The notes under the pieces are model-generated. The model ran no database searches. It was not told the origin of the DNA and saw nothing but the letters and a program-made list of their open reading frames with translations. From the NCBI GenBank assembly GCA_950295325.1, contig OX485804.1, positions 47,122,001 to 47,182,000 of the forward strand: a stretch of 60,000 nt of DNA, given 5' to 3'. Position 1 is the first letter of the stretch. Each line of letters opens with the position of its first letter. Below are positions 26,251 through 35,277 of the stretch, piece after piece. Position numbers and translations under genes: made by a program. The stretch comes from Polytrichum commune. Taxonomy: Eukaryota; Streptophyta; Polytrichopsida; Polytrichales; Polytrichaceae.

Positions 26251-26723
26251 CAGTCCACCCTCGATAAATGTTAACTCATTATACTTGTTAACAAAATCGT
26301 ACTCCCCTCATATTGCTAACTAGAATGTTAACTATGTTATATGTTAACAATAATTTACTCCCCTCTTTGTTAATTTGCCACTTATAAATGTTAACCTACG
26401 AAATACATCCAATATTGTGTGATGACATCCATTACATTGACTCACAACCTTTCAAAGTGGCAAAAGCCACCAAATTTGACTTTTGTGATCAAATTATACA
26501 TCTGGACTATATTGATTCTTATTTTGTTTCATAAAAATAAAAGATTGATTTGATACACATATTTTATATATGATAAGTTTGCAAAACTCTCCCTCCATAA
26601 TTGTAATGAATTTATATTTGTTAAGCATTCAAAAAGCTCCTTTTATAATTATTACAATGTTAACTCACTATAAATGTTAAGAAAATTTTACTCTAGAGCC
26701 TAACATTTATAGAGGGTGGACTG
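26251..26723. mobile_element. Pogo/Lemi (Emigrant)-like MITE with TA target duplication
   Basis: Left end CAGTCCACCCTCGATAAATG, right end its near complement, closing 'AGAGGGTGGACTG'. Flanked by TA at 26249-26250 and 26724-26725. From memory, plant pogo-type Lemi/Emigrant elements begin CAGTA..CCTCTATAAAT, which fits well. The interior carries many 'TGTTAAC' subterminal repeats and no ORF. 473 bp, non-autonomous. Confidence 0.8.
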
Positions 26724-26809
26724 TAGTACGTTTCATTGGCTCTGCCCCTATGAGAAGAGACCTAGGAGTGGTCTCTAAAACATGCCAAAGTTTAGCGGCC
26801 AACTAGAAC

Positions 26810-27740
26810 CGGCCACATATGATGTTAAGGTAGACAAACGGGAAACGGTGAATATAATAAGTTGGTTTGGCCAGGATGAGTGGTTTGAAATTTGTGCAAT
26901 ATTTTTTCCAGAGATGGAGTAGAGGAAATGATAAGGAATGCGAGTTGTTTTGTGATTTTATTCCATTTAAATATTTAGTCACATTTTCTCGAAGAGGCAA
27001 GTAGGTCAAACCCCCCCCCCCCTGTTTGTATAATAGAGTTTCCCTAACTTGAGCATCAAAATATCCTATTGTGCATGCAAATGCACACAAACTGGTTAAC
27101 TCAATGACATCCAAAAGTGATATCAAGTGGTGTGAAACATGACCTCTCTGGCCTATCATCGCATGCGCCCTATCACTACATCCTTTTCAAGCCACCACTT
27201 TTATATTTTGGGTCCACACAAAATGGGGTCCAACACCACTTTCCATTCTTGCTCCTAGTCTAGTGCCCCAGTAGTGGTCATTCACCGTTTTTTCCTTTTT
27301 GGTTTTCCTACCTTAGGAGCCCACTGTTCAGACAAAGTCTGTACCCAAACCACCTATTCCCTAGCAGGAACCCATCAGGAATCTATAGGGCGCCATAATT
27401 TTGATCATGCTAACAGTCGACTTCAATCAAGTCGAAACCATTAGCGCCATGACACATGTCCCTGTTTTGAGTGGTAAAATAAGGAGGGATGAGCAGTCAA
27501 AATGAACAATCATGGCAGACTCTAAACACATTGGTAATATGTTCGGGCCAACTTTTGGCTTCCAAAATTCACATTAATTCCAATTCAAAGGAATAAAATT
27601 ACCACAAAGTTTGCAATCCCCCTGTTTTCTATCTTGCAAGACAGGGAAAATGTGCACCGCCTTATACTTCTCCAAATTTGGCATAGAATCCCTCAAGTGA
27701 TCGGTTATGGACGCTTCCACTCTACTCGCGAGTGGATGTG
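26810..27740 (-). pseudogene. Decayed copy of the segment at 33.90-34.62 kb, including a broken exon
   Basis: Read on the minus strand, 27740 down to about 27620 translates to 'SRVEASITDHLRDSMPNLEK' and onward, matching 'RSTVEAPITDHSRDSATDLE' of the intact exon at 34.5-34.76 kb. Homology continues into the downstream intron-like DNA: 'AATATGTTCGGGCCAA' versus 'AATATGTTCAGGCCAA', and 'TTTGAAATTTGTGCAATATT' versus 'CTTGAAATTTGTGCAATATT'. The transit-peptide part of the exon is missing. Same orientation as the other copy. The product is unrecognised. Confidence 0.65.
27001..27030. repeat. C homopolymer run
   Basis: Run of about 12 C. Similar runs occur at 14503, 33419 and 50288. Confidence 0.9.
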
Positions 27741-27854
27741 TGATATAAAATGGTGTCTAAACTAAACCAAAGTTTGATCTTGCTCTGACGTCCTACCAAA
27801 TCGACAACAATGCAAGATAACACTAGGGCACATCACTCTTGCGATGGCTGGGGC

Positions 27855-27929
27855 GAACCAACCCGTACACTGGTTCCTTGGAGGCAAAGGTTTAGACATC
27901 CAACAAGGAACGAGTGTATGGGTTGGTTC
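27855..27929. repeat. Hairpin: 25-nt inverted arms with 2 mismatches
   Basis: Arms 27855-27879 and 27905-27929 begin 'GAACCAACCC' and end 'GGGTTGGTTC', with a 25-nt loop. Only two mismatches in 25 pairs. Could be a small foldback element or the precursor of a small RNA; no expression evidence. Confidence 0.8.
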
Positions 27930-27956
27930 CCCCAAATCCTCTTGCGACGAGGCGCT

Positions 27957-28415
27957 TGTGTTATTATTATTATTATTAAGGTAGAAATACCATAACCCGT
28001 TAACCACCCTCTAGCCATGCACTAGACCGCCGTTATAATGGTGAACTGCCATTTCTAAAACAGATTATGAATCGGCGGCAACTTCAATGCGTGTACACTT
28101 AATGTAGCCAGTGAGAGTCAAGTGTTAATGTACTCATGAGACAACCGATTTAGGCGATGTCCTGTATGGAAATGCGGATTACCGTGTTCGGTGTAGGGAG
28201 AATCTCGTGAACAAGTAGGGGGTTGGACAACTTCCACTTTGAAAAATTGTAGCATTTTTTCTTGTACAAGGCAGAAAAACATGAATCAACTTGCATTCAT
28301 TCTTCATGAATCCTTCTCATCGATCTTGGAAAAATTATCTCGTGATTGTCAGAGCGGATCTTCGATGCGAATGAATCACCTTATTTTCACGGGTTATGGT
28401 ATTTCTACCTTGTTA
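27957..28415. repeat. Inverted repeat pair enclosing ~380 bp
   Basis: 'AAGGTAGAAATACCATAACC' near 27979 has its complement 'GGTTATGGTATTTCTACCTT' near 28391. A TTA microsatellite lies just left of the first arm (27958-27978). The enclosed DNA shows no gene. Confidence 0.75.
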
Positions 28416-28677
28416 CCATCCTTCTTCTTATCGTGTATGAGTATTGGTGACCTATGGGACGGCACGGCCTATGAGAGCGGTACTATCCACTCTTTCCAAG
28501 GACTAATAAGCACACGAGGCGGAGAAAGATCAAGAGGCTGAAAATGGAGTTCATGAAATTGCGGCCCACAATGCCTCTTGCGATTCGTGTGGTGGGCCAA
28601 GACCCTTTAATTCCCGACTTCCTTTTGTGCCCATCCGCTGACTCATCCTCCAAGGCTAACCTCCTAAGGGGCGGTTT

Positions 28678-29112
28678 ACACTATGGACCATGAAGTCGTC
28701 CCACGTAAGAGGCCTATTTTGCGTGGGACGACTTCATGGGACGACTTCCATGGTCCGAGTTACTAAAATATTAGTTTTCATGGTTCATGGGCCCTTCACT
28801 AGGTGTAAACCGAATGTGGACCATGAAGAATGACCATGCACCAAAAAGGCTTAAAACGGCATTTTTCTGACATGGGCCCTTGCTCTTTTTCCCGGACCAC
28901 CTCTTTTGCTTGTCCCAACGGAAAACCCGTTGGACCATGGCAGTGGATAGAGTAGGCTTAAAAAATAATATTTTGTGGACCTCAACTTCCGTGGTCACTC
29001 TGCCATTTTTTCCTTGGTGTAAACCCAAGTCGTCCCGGGACGACTTCAACGTCCAATCACATCTCTTAGACGGCCGTGGGACGACTTCATGGTCCATAGT
29101 GTAAACCGCCCC
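28678..29112. mobile_element. Harbinger-like MITE, family C copy 1 (TAA target duplication)
   Basis: Ends GGGGCGGTTTACAC and its exact complement GTGTAAACCGCCCC, flanked by TAA at 28675-28677 and 29113-29115. GGGG-type ends with a 3-bp TAA/TTA duplication are the PIF/Harbinger signature. Near the left end 'TCGTCCCACG' and 'CGTGGGACGA' form an inner palindrome. 435 bp, non-coding. Related to the larger element at 30461-31808. Confidence 0.88.
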
Positions 29113-29119
29113 TAACTTC

Positions 29120-29375
29120 CTTGTAAGCCAAGGAGTATGATTTGGGTCAATGACCGGGGAGCGCTCCTCTAGTTACGGATGAACCAGTTGGGATTGAGAA
29201 AGAACCGGTCGAAGTTCAACACTTCCGGAACATTACCCATGATTCTAGAGGAATCTAGAGGATATACACCGAATTAATAAAGGAAAACCAAAAGATATCA
29301 ACATGTAACTGGGTCGGACTTGGAAACACTAGGATCTTGATCGATCGTGTTCAAAAATCTTCCCGGATGTTGTTT
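29120..29375 (+). repeat. Dispersed repeat family G copy
   Basis: Pattern: 'GACCGGGGAG', then 'GATGAACCAGTTGGGATTG', then 'CTAGAGGAATCTAGAG', then 'CTTGGAAACACTAGGATCTT', then 'TCTTCCCGGATGTTG'. Further copies at 45.4, 46.6/47.2, 47.7/48.1, 48.7, 50.1 and 53.7 kb. Confidence 0.8.
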
Positions 29376-30110
29376 GGGTGTTATAGTCGGTTATTTTTCT
29401 TGATTCAAACATCTATGTTTGATTGGTGTGTGGTTAGGTGAGGATCGAAGAACAAACACCATGAAAAGACACATGTTTACATGAGGTTGGACTATGTTTT
29501 TTAATTTATTTTCACTTTCAAATTGGCAAGGGTGACCAATTGGGAGTCTAAGTCTAATACGACCGGATGTTCCTCAAAAGCAAGAATTTTGAAGCAAATT
29601 CTTTGTCGTATATAAGGTATGTGGGTGCCACACTCATGCTTGTGAATTTGTGTTGCATTAGTGAATTCATGATGAGACATTAACAAAAACCAGTTTGAAA
29701 ATTGGACCTCCCCTTATTGAGTTATGGTTAATGGAAATGCGTGATGTTTGTTAGTTCTTTAATTGAACATCGTTAGGCCCTTGTGATGGCGTACACCATT
29801 GAGTGTAGAGTACCATAGAAGGCTCTCTATTTCACCTTTATCTATGTTGGAATGTAGTTTTCACTTAGGATACAAGTGGTCGCAGCAAATCTGAGCATGA
29901 CATGTGGTAAAATTTGAGGGAAAATAATTATGTAGTGTTAGGATAGAGAGCCCTCTATGGTAGTTCAATATAAGAAAAACTAAAGATGTGGTCCAATCTT
30001 TTCTAGACTCATGTCTTTATCAATGGTGTTTGTTCTTTGAATCTCACATAACCACACACCAATCAAATATAGGTGTTTAGTAATGAAAAGCAACCAAATA
30101 ACACCCGCAT
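29371..30110. mobile_element. Family A element with long inverted ends (~740 bp)
   Basis: Left arm 29371-29500 ('GGTGTGTGGTTAGGTGAGGA', 'GAACAAACACCATG') is answered by the right arm 29985-30110 ('AACCACACACCAATCAAATA', 'TGGTGTTTGTTC'). Outer ends read GGGTGTTAT and ATAACACCC. It encloses 29501-29985, where I see no gene. This copy shows best that family A is a TIR-type element. Confidence 0.7.
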
Positions 30111-30460
30111 GCTACAACCTTCAATGATGGGCTACTATCTAAGCTAGTACGTTGGAGCCGCCCTTGATAAAGTACAACAATATCAAATCCAATTTCCATA
30201 TATTGACTCTAGGCCCGCAAAGAGAGGTGTGCACATAAAATTATTCAGCCATGTGGGTATGTTCCATGACCTTGAAATATGTCAATTATATTTTGTGGGC
30301 CCTTAAACAAAGTAAGAATATTCATTTATTATTCATATATTCATGTTGAACTTGAAAACTTGGGTGGAGTTATACTCCCGGTACTATACGTAGGAATCAC
30401 TATGCATCCCAATTATATTAGTCCATAAGAATATTAATCATATGGTGTTCGATAAACTAA
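30111..30460. other. Spacer between repeats; nothing recognised
   Basis: AT-rich, no coding or repeat signal that I can support. Confidence 0.4.
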
Positions 30461-30802
30461 GGGGCGGTTTACACCATAGACCATGAACTCGTCCCACATA
30501 AGATGCCTTATTCCGCGGTACGAGTTCATGGTCTACATTTCATGGTCCGAGTTCTTAAAAAATGATTTACAAAGCCATTGGGCCCCTCACTAGGTGTAAA
30601 CCGAATGTGGACCAAGAGGAATGACCATGCGGCAAGAAGTGGATGTGCTGATTTTTTTAATATAAGCCCAAAAAGGGCAGTTTTGGGAAAAAATGAAGTT
30701 TGACCATTTTGTTGACTTCAATTTGCCTTCACTTGCCTACACATGCCTTCACTTATCTTGTCACTTAGTTTTTTCTTCTTTTCACCTTAAAATTCAGCAA
30801 GC

Positions 30803-31030
30803 ATGGTCGAAATGGAGGAGAGGAGGAGGAAGCTAGTCGTGCTACTAGGATTGTACATATTTTTGTACATGCTTGTGAAGAATGTTGTGGGCATTCAAAC
30901 ACTGATTTTGCAAGGAGAATGGGAAAAATTTGCAATTTTGAGTGTGGTTTACGAAAGCATTGGACGTAGAGAGAGGAACATATGGAGTCAAGAGAGGTCT
31001 TCTCACAACAAATTTTACAAAAAAAAATGA
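30803..31030 (+). CDS. Small ORF inside Harbinger-like element, 75 aa, unrecognised
   Basis: Starts 'MVEMEERRRKLVVLLGLYIF' and ends in a lysine-rich tail, with a hydrophobic segment at about residues 10-30 and a basic C-terminus. It lies wholly within the TIR element. It may be the first exon of a lost Harbinger transposase, whose N-termini often have a basic plus leucine-rich start; that is inference. No DDE motif. It could also be chance. Confidence 0.35.
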   Translation: MVEMEERRRKLVVLLGLYIFLYMLVKNVVGIQTLILQGEWEKFAILSVVYESIGRRERNIWSQERSSHNKFYKKK

Positions 31031-31086
31031 GTGATTCAATTTGTACATGTTCAATGTAATTTACATGTGACATGTACCTTGTGTTG

Positions 31087-31200
31087 TCACTACACTAAAT
31101 AGGATACTTAGTGATTGATTATATCTAATGTTGTTACCACCCTACCTTGCTCAACATTAAATTTCGATTCTTTGATAATTAATGTTAGAAGATTTCCCAT
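31087..31200. repeat. Fragment of MITE family E inside the Harbinger-like element
   Basis: 'CACTACACTAAATAGGATAC' and then 'TTGTTACCACCCTACCTTGC' match, in reverse complement, the right half of the complete family E element at 47757-48078. Confidence 0.7.
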
Positions 31201-31289
31201 TGCGCTTCTTTTGACCACCTTGATCTACAGTCACTAAATGACTACATATTTTTCTTTTTTGTTTTGCAACTATATTTTTTAAACATTCT

Positions 31290-31354
31290 GGGGCGTGTAA
31301 TATACCGTTGGAAAGATATTTTCAAGACCTTTCCAACGGTATATTACAAGCCCC
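31290..31354. repeat. Hairpin with perfect 19-bp stem
   Basis: Arms 31297-31315 (GTAATATACCGTTGGAAAG) and 31329-31347 are exact complements with a 13-nt loop. The stem extends by about 6 more pairs with one mismatch. It sits inside Harbinger-like copy 2. Confidence 0.9.
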
Positions 31355-31811
31355 CAAATTCCAAACATTGCAGTTGGTAGACCAAAAAAACAAATCTGCA
31401 CTTGAATTCTTGAGTTCTAGATGTCCCGCATTGTTTGATGAAACACGTGTAAGCCGGTTTAAGGGGTAGGGCAAGGTAGTGCTGGTATGTCTCATGGGCT
31501 ATAATATAATTAAGGCACATAAAAGGTAGATTCATTAAAAAAAAATTGAAATGGCATTTCTCTAACATGGGCCCTTGCCTTTTCCTACCAGACCACCCCT
31601 CTTGCCTCTCTCACCACAAAACCTGTTGGACCATGTCAGTGCATTTATTAGGCCTTACAAATTATATTTTAGGGACCTTAACCTCCATGGTCCCTCTGTC
31701 ATTTTTTCCTTAGTGTAAACCAAAGTTATCCCGGGACAACTTCAAGAGCCAATCAGCTGCCTTACAGAGCCCTGGTCCAACTTCATGGTCCATAGTGTAA
31801 ACCGGCCCTAA

Positions 31812-32255
31812 ATGCTAATATGTGTTACAATCATACTCTTTCAAGTATCAACAAGACACAACAACACATGTAGACATCCCAATCAAGTCCAAAAACTCAA
31901 AAGAACGTTTATAGGTGTAGTATTTAGATCCTAGAATCATCAGTCTCTACAAAACAAATCTTGACATTAATCATCCACCCACACTTACCTAGTTGGTCAA
32001 GTGGCTCTTCTTAATAGGAGACCTAAATTTGAGCAATGTATGACAAGACTTGTGGCTCAAAGTGGACGCCTAAATAACTTGTCCTAATATAAGATTGGAT
32101 TATGTGCTCAAAATGATGGACAATCGTTTTAGGTTTATGTTGCTAACAAAATGGGGAACTAGACCTAATGTGACCACTCAAAAGAAATTATAACACTTTA
32201 TTTGACTTCTTATGAGTTTTTCATTTCAATTCCAACTATGAAACTTGAAATGAGA
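31812..32255. other. Spacer; nothing recognised
   Basis: AT-rich, no gene or clear repeat. Short family-A-like words ('AAGATTGGATTATGTGCTCA' near 32091) suggest an eroded fragment. Confidence 0.35.
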
Positions 32256-33008
32256 GGGGCCATTCACAGTTGGGGTACTACTTCTGGGACAAAGGACTTA
32301 AGGACTTTGTCGCATTGATCTTGGTTTTTATCATGATTTACTATTATTTGATCAATAAATTTTACATAAATAAGTAGATAGTTCATAAGCTTTATCAAGA
32401 AATATTTTTATTATTATTTAATAATCACCCTAAACCCTAAACCCTAGGCCACATCAGTGGCATTTTTTTTCTATTTAGGTGTGCATTGGTGGTCAATTAT
32501 TTCCTGTTATGTATCTTGGTACCTTGGTAAAAGTGTCATGTGTCCATTCATATAATTTTTTTTGTCCAATTCTAATACTAGACGTTCCTTTTACGTGTGG
32601 CCGTGAGTATATGTATATTTGGACATGTTTGGTGTCACATGTAAAGTTGGGCAATTGCTATTCAATACATATTTGGTTCTATTGGTACACACTTGAACGG
32701 TGAGTGTGAGGAAAAAATTTGGGATCGTTTCGATTGATTCTTGTTGTCCTTTTCATTCCTTGATCCTGAGGTGAACAATTAAGACAACACTCTTGAATGT
32801 CCTTTAAGGAATCAAAAGGATATCTTAGATGACTCTATTCCTTCTAAATTAACTTTGTCAGTGTACTCGATATGGAGTATGAAATGTAGGTATGATCCAA
32901 AATATGCTTCACAATACAAATCTAAGCATACCAAGCATGTGAAGTTATCCGAAAAAGTCCGTTTTCCGTTAGACGGCCAAAAGTAGTACCCCGACCGTGA
33001 ATGGCCCC
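32256..33008. mobile_element. Terminal-inverted-repeat element (~753 bp), unclassified
   Basis: Left end GGGGCCATTCACAGTTGGGG pairs with right end 'CCCCGACCGTGAATGGCCCC', followed inward by 'TACTACTT' and 'AAGTAGTA'. A GAG triplet lies at both borders if the left end is taken one base in, but this is not certain. No coding region. It contains the short telomere-like tract at 32429. Confidence 0.75.
32429..32447. repeat. Interstitial telomere-like tract
   Basis: Reads CCCTAAACCCTAAACCCTA, about 2.7 units of the Arabidopsis-type telomere repeat, inside the TIR element at 32256-33008. Confidence 0.85.
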
Positions 33009-33239
33009 GAGAATGTTTGTGATTTATAGTTGCTCGGGTGGATGAGATGATTCCCAATCCGATGTAAATTAATGACCAAAAGTGTATGTGGACTCATTGG
33101 AAGGACACATTTTAATGAGAACGCGCCAACAAAACCCAACAAAAAAAATTAGGTCAATCTATTTTTGCTTTACTGCACCCAAATGTTAAGCATGGCGATT
33201 ATAAAGGTAGATTATATTTAAATGGTTACTTTTTCTAAC

Positions 33240-33612
33240 TAACCCACTTCTCATAGGATATGGAACACATGATTAGTATAGTATTCATATATTACAAGAT
33301 GGTTAGCGAATCCAAATCAAGGTTGTCATCGGTTTCCTCATGAAATCTAGAGCTCATATGAATATCTTGTTTATTATCAAAGTGAAGATTTTCATGCTTT
33401 TTAAATGGTCAAATATGTCCCCCCCCCCTCTTAAATGTGTTGATTATTGAGCTTAGAACGATTACCATATTTTGAGCACGACATTCAATCTCTATTAAAT
33501 ACATGTATATTTGGTATCCATTCTTGGAGCCACACCAAACCACATATCACTCAAATGTAGGTGTTTGATTAAGATAAGTAACCAAAATAGACACGTCTAC
33601 CTTGAGTGTACC
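33240..33612. repeat. Dispersed repeat family A copy
   Basis: Shares 'TTTTGAGCACGACATTCAAT', 'GGTATCCATTCTTGGAGCC' and 'CACTCAAATGTAGGTGTTTG' with other copies. An interior C run (about 10 bases) lies near 33419. Confidence 0.7.
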
Positions 33613-33899
33613 TACCACACAAGCGGTTTAATCCATATTATTCATGCCACCGCTCACCATACACAAATCTCCACAATAATCATTAAGCCTAACTAAACCA
33701 CACATTTGGTGACTCAACATCTTTCATTCAACAAGCATTTGAGTGTGTTCAATAGACACGTATTTAACAAAGATTGGACAATGTGCTCAGAATATGATAA
33801 CCATTTTAGGCTCAATAGTTGACATAATTGGGGGGAGATGGGGGGCAAGGGTTGTATGACCATTCAACGAGCACACGAATCGTCACTTTGAATTGTTCA
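33613..33899. other. Spacer with eroded family A fragments
   Basis: 'TTGGACAATGTGCTCAGAAT' and 'AACCATTTTAGGCTCAATAG' near 33774-33820 are family A words. No gene seen. Confidence 0.4.
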
Positions 33900-34505
33900 T
33901 CATTAACCTTCACAAGGTGAGGTGGAAAAACGGAAGACGGTGAAAATGAGTTGATTTTACCAAGAAGAGTGACTTGAAATTTGTGCAATATTTTTTCATA
34001 GATGGAGTAGGAAAAATGATGAGGAATGCCGTCTTCCCTTCTACCTTATTCATACTGAGCTCCAATAATTCGGAGAAAAGTTGCCAAGGACTCGATTGGT
34101 AGTCGGTAACCATCTCGTACTAGGTATACTAATTGCGTATTTAATATCCTAGGAGCAGTGGGTCAGCCGTAAGAAGTAACCTTTAAGACCCGTCAATCTT
34201 ACTGAGGGTGACACAATTATAGCAGAGGCACCCATTCTTGACCAAGACCTCATCGGCAATCTATAGGGTACCACAATTTCAACATGGATGGGCCTTAATT
34301 TTCAATATGGTTGGGACTTGAATGTCGATATGGCTGGGACTGAATTTCGATTAGGCCGAAACCAATAGTGTCTTGGTGCTAAAATACGAAGGAAGGAGCG
34401 GTTATGATAAACTCTGAAAAATAATAATATGTTCAGGCCAATTTTTGGTTTCAAAAATTCACAACAATTCACTTTAAGAAATGAAAATTACCAAAAAAAA
34501 ATTAC
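33900..34505 (-). other. Intron-like DNA downstream of the 34.5-kb exon; shared with 26.81-27.64 kb
   Basis: Homologous to the DNA below the decayed exon at 27.6 kb. It behaves as the intron or flank that was duplicated together with the exon. I find no further exon of that gene in it. Confidence 0.5.
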
Positions 34506-34761
34506 AATCCTCGTAATTCCTATCTTTCCATAGAGGAAAACTTTGCATTGGCTTGTACTTCTCCAGATCTGTCGCAGAATCTCTTGAGTGATCGGTTATA
34601 GGCGCCTCTACTGTACTGCGTACCACGCAGAGAGGGCTTTTTGGAAGGCGCGATACCCGGAACCGAGACTGGAGATACCCTGATAAGAGGGTATCTCCAC
34701 CGGCTCCGAGGCTTGGCCAAATCGCGGACTGAATGCTTAAACTTACGCTGGGCTCCGCCAT
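34506..34761 (-). CDS. First exon of an unrecognised, probably plastid-targeted protein (partial)
   Basis: From ATG at 34761 the minus strand reads about 84 codons, starting 'MAEPSVSLSIQSAIWPSLGA', rich in Ser, Arg and small residues and nearly free of acidic residues early on, as in a chloroplast transit peptide. A conserved-looking block follows ('ITDHSRDSATDLEKYKPMQ', then 'FPLWKDRNYED') up to possible donors at 'GATT|GTAATT' or 'TTTG|GTAATT'. The frame is also open upstream to an ATG at 34863. A decayed copy of the second half lies at 27.62-27.74 kb, which supports coding origin. Remaining exons are not found in the window, so it may be a truncated gene. Product unknown. It lies head-to-head with the desaturase gene, about 517 bp between start codons. 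Confidence 0.5.
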
Positions 34762-35277
34762 AGCCACCTCGCTCGAAAGCAAGCGGGCGAGGACTCGGAG
34801 GCGGCGAAGGTTTGGCGAAGGAGGGCTGCGGCACCTCCACGTCTCCTGGTCCTTGCCTTGCATCCCCCGCGACTCACATTCAGCACTTTCTTATTCAAAC
34901 CATCCTCGCCGCGTGGCGTTGCTGTGCGCGTGGAGGTTTCGGCGTCATCGCAACCAAGGCGGTGAACAACTTCAAGGGGTCATTGGAGCTCCGGGGGGTA
35001 GGGGGGGAGGTGTACGTAAGGGATAGCTAATTTAGTAGGGTTTGTCGGGGAGGGCGTTGAGAGGGCCAGGATTGGCCGGCCAGTCCAGGATTACGAGTGG
35101 CTATGTGTGTAGACGAATTGGACGAATTCGGGTGCCAATTGAACCTCGCATTGGTCGGCTGTGATCAGCCTGGAGTTTAGAAGGGGGGTTGGTTGAGCTC
35201 AAAGACGAATTGAGGGCGTCTAGAATTGTGATTATTGTTGTTGTTGTTGTTGTTGTTGGACGGAGTTCTCCATAGCC
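34762..35277. promoter_or_regulatory. Intergenic region between two divergent gene starts (putative bidirectional promoter)
   Basis: About 0.5 kb, GC-rich compared with its surroundings, lying between the minus-strand transit-peptide exon and the plus-strand desaturase. It must contain the desaturase promoter and 5' UTR; a shared promoter is inference. The overlapping plus-strand frame at 34733-35026 looks like GC-rich noise. Confidence 0.35.
35235..35259 (+). repeat. GTT microsatellite in the desaturase 5' leader
   Basis: About eight TTG/GTT units ending some 18 bp before the start codon at 35278. Confidence 0.9.

Larger units (their letters stand above)
30461..31808. mobile_element. Harbinger-like element, family C copy 2 (TAA target duplication)
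   Basis: Starts GGGGCGGTTTACAC and ends GTGTAAACCGGCCC, flanked by TAA at 30458-30460 and 31809-31811. Both ends align with copy 1 (28678-29112) for about 150-300 bp: 'GTAAACCGAATGTGGACCA', 'ACATGGGCCCTTGC' and 'TTCATGGTCCATAGTGTAAA'. The 1348-bp body holds a 75-codon ORF, a MITE fragment and a perfect 19-bp hairpin. No complete DDE transposase is present, so it looks like an internally deleted element. Confidence 0.85.

Noticed and set aside
32429-32447. Possible internal telomere or chromosome-fusion site
   Set aside because: Fewer than three repeat units and located inside a TIR element; too short to claim a fusion.
34733-35030. Plus-strand Arg-rich open frames before the desaturase
   Set aside because: GC-rich shadow of the minus-strand transit-peptide exon and desaturase leader; no splice link to the desaturase.
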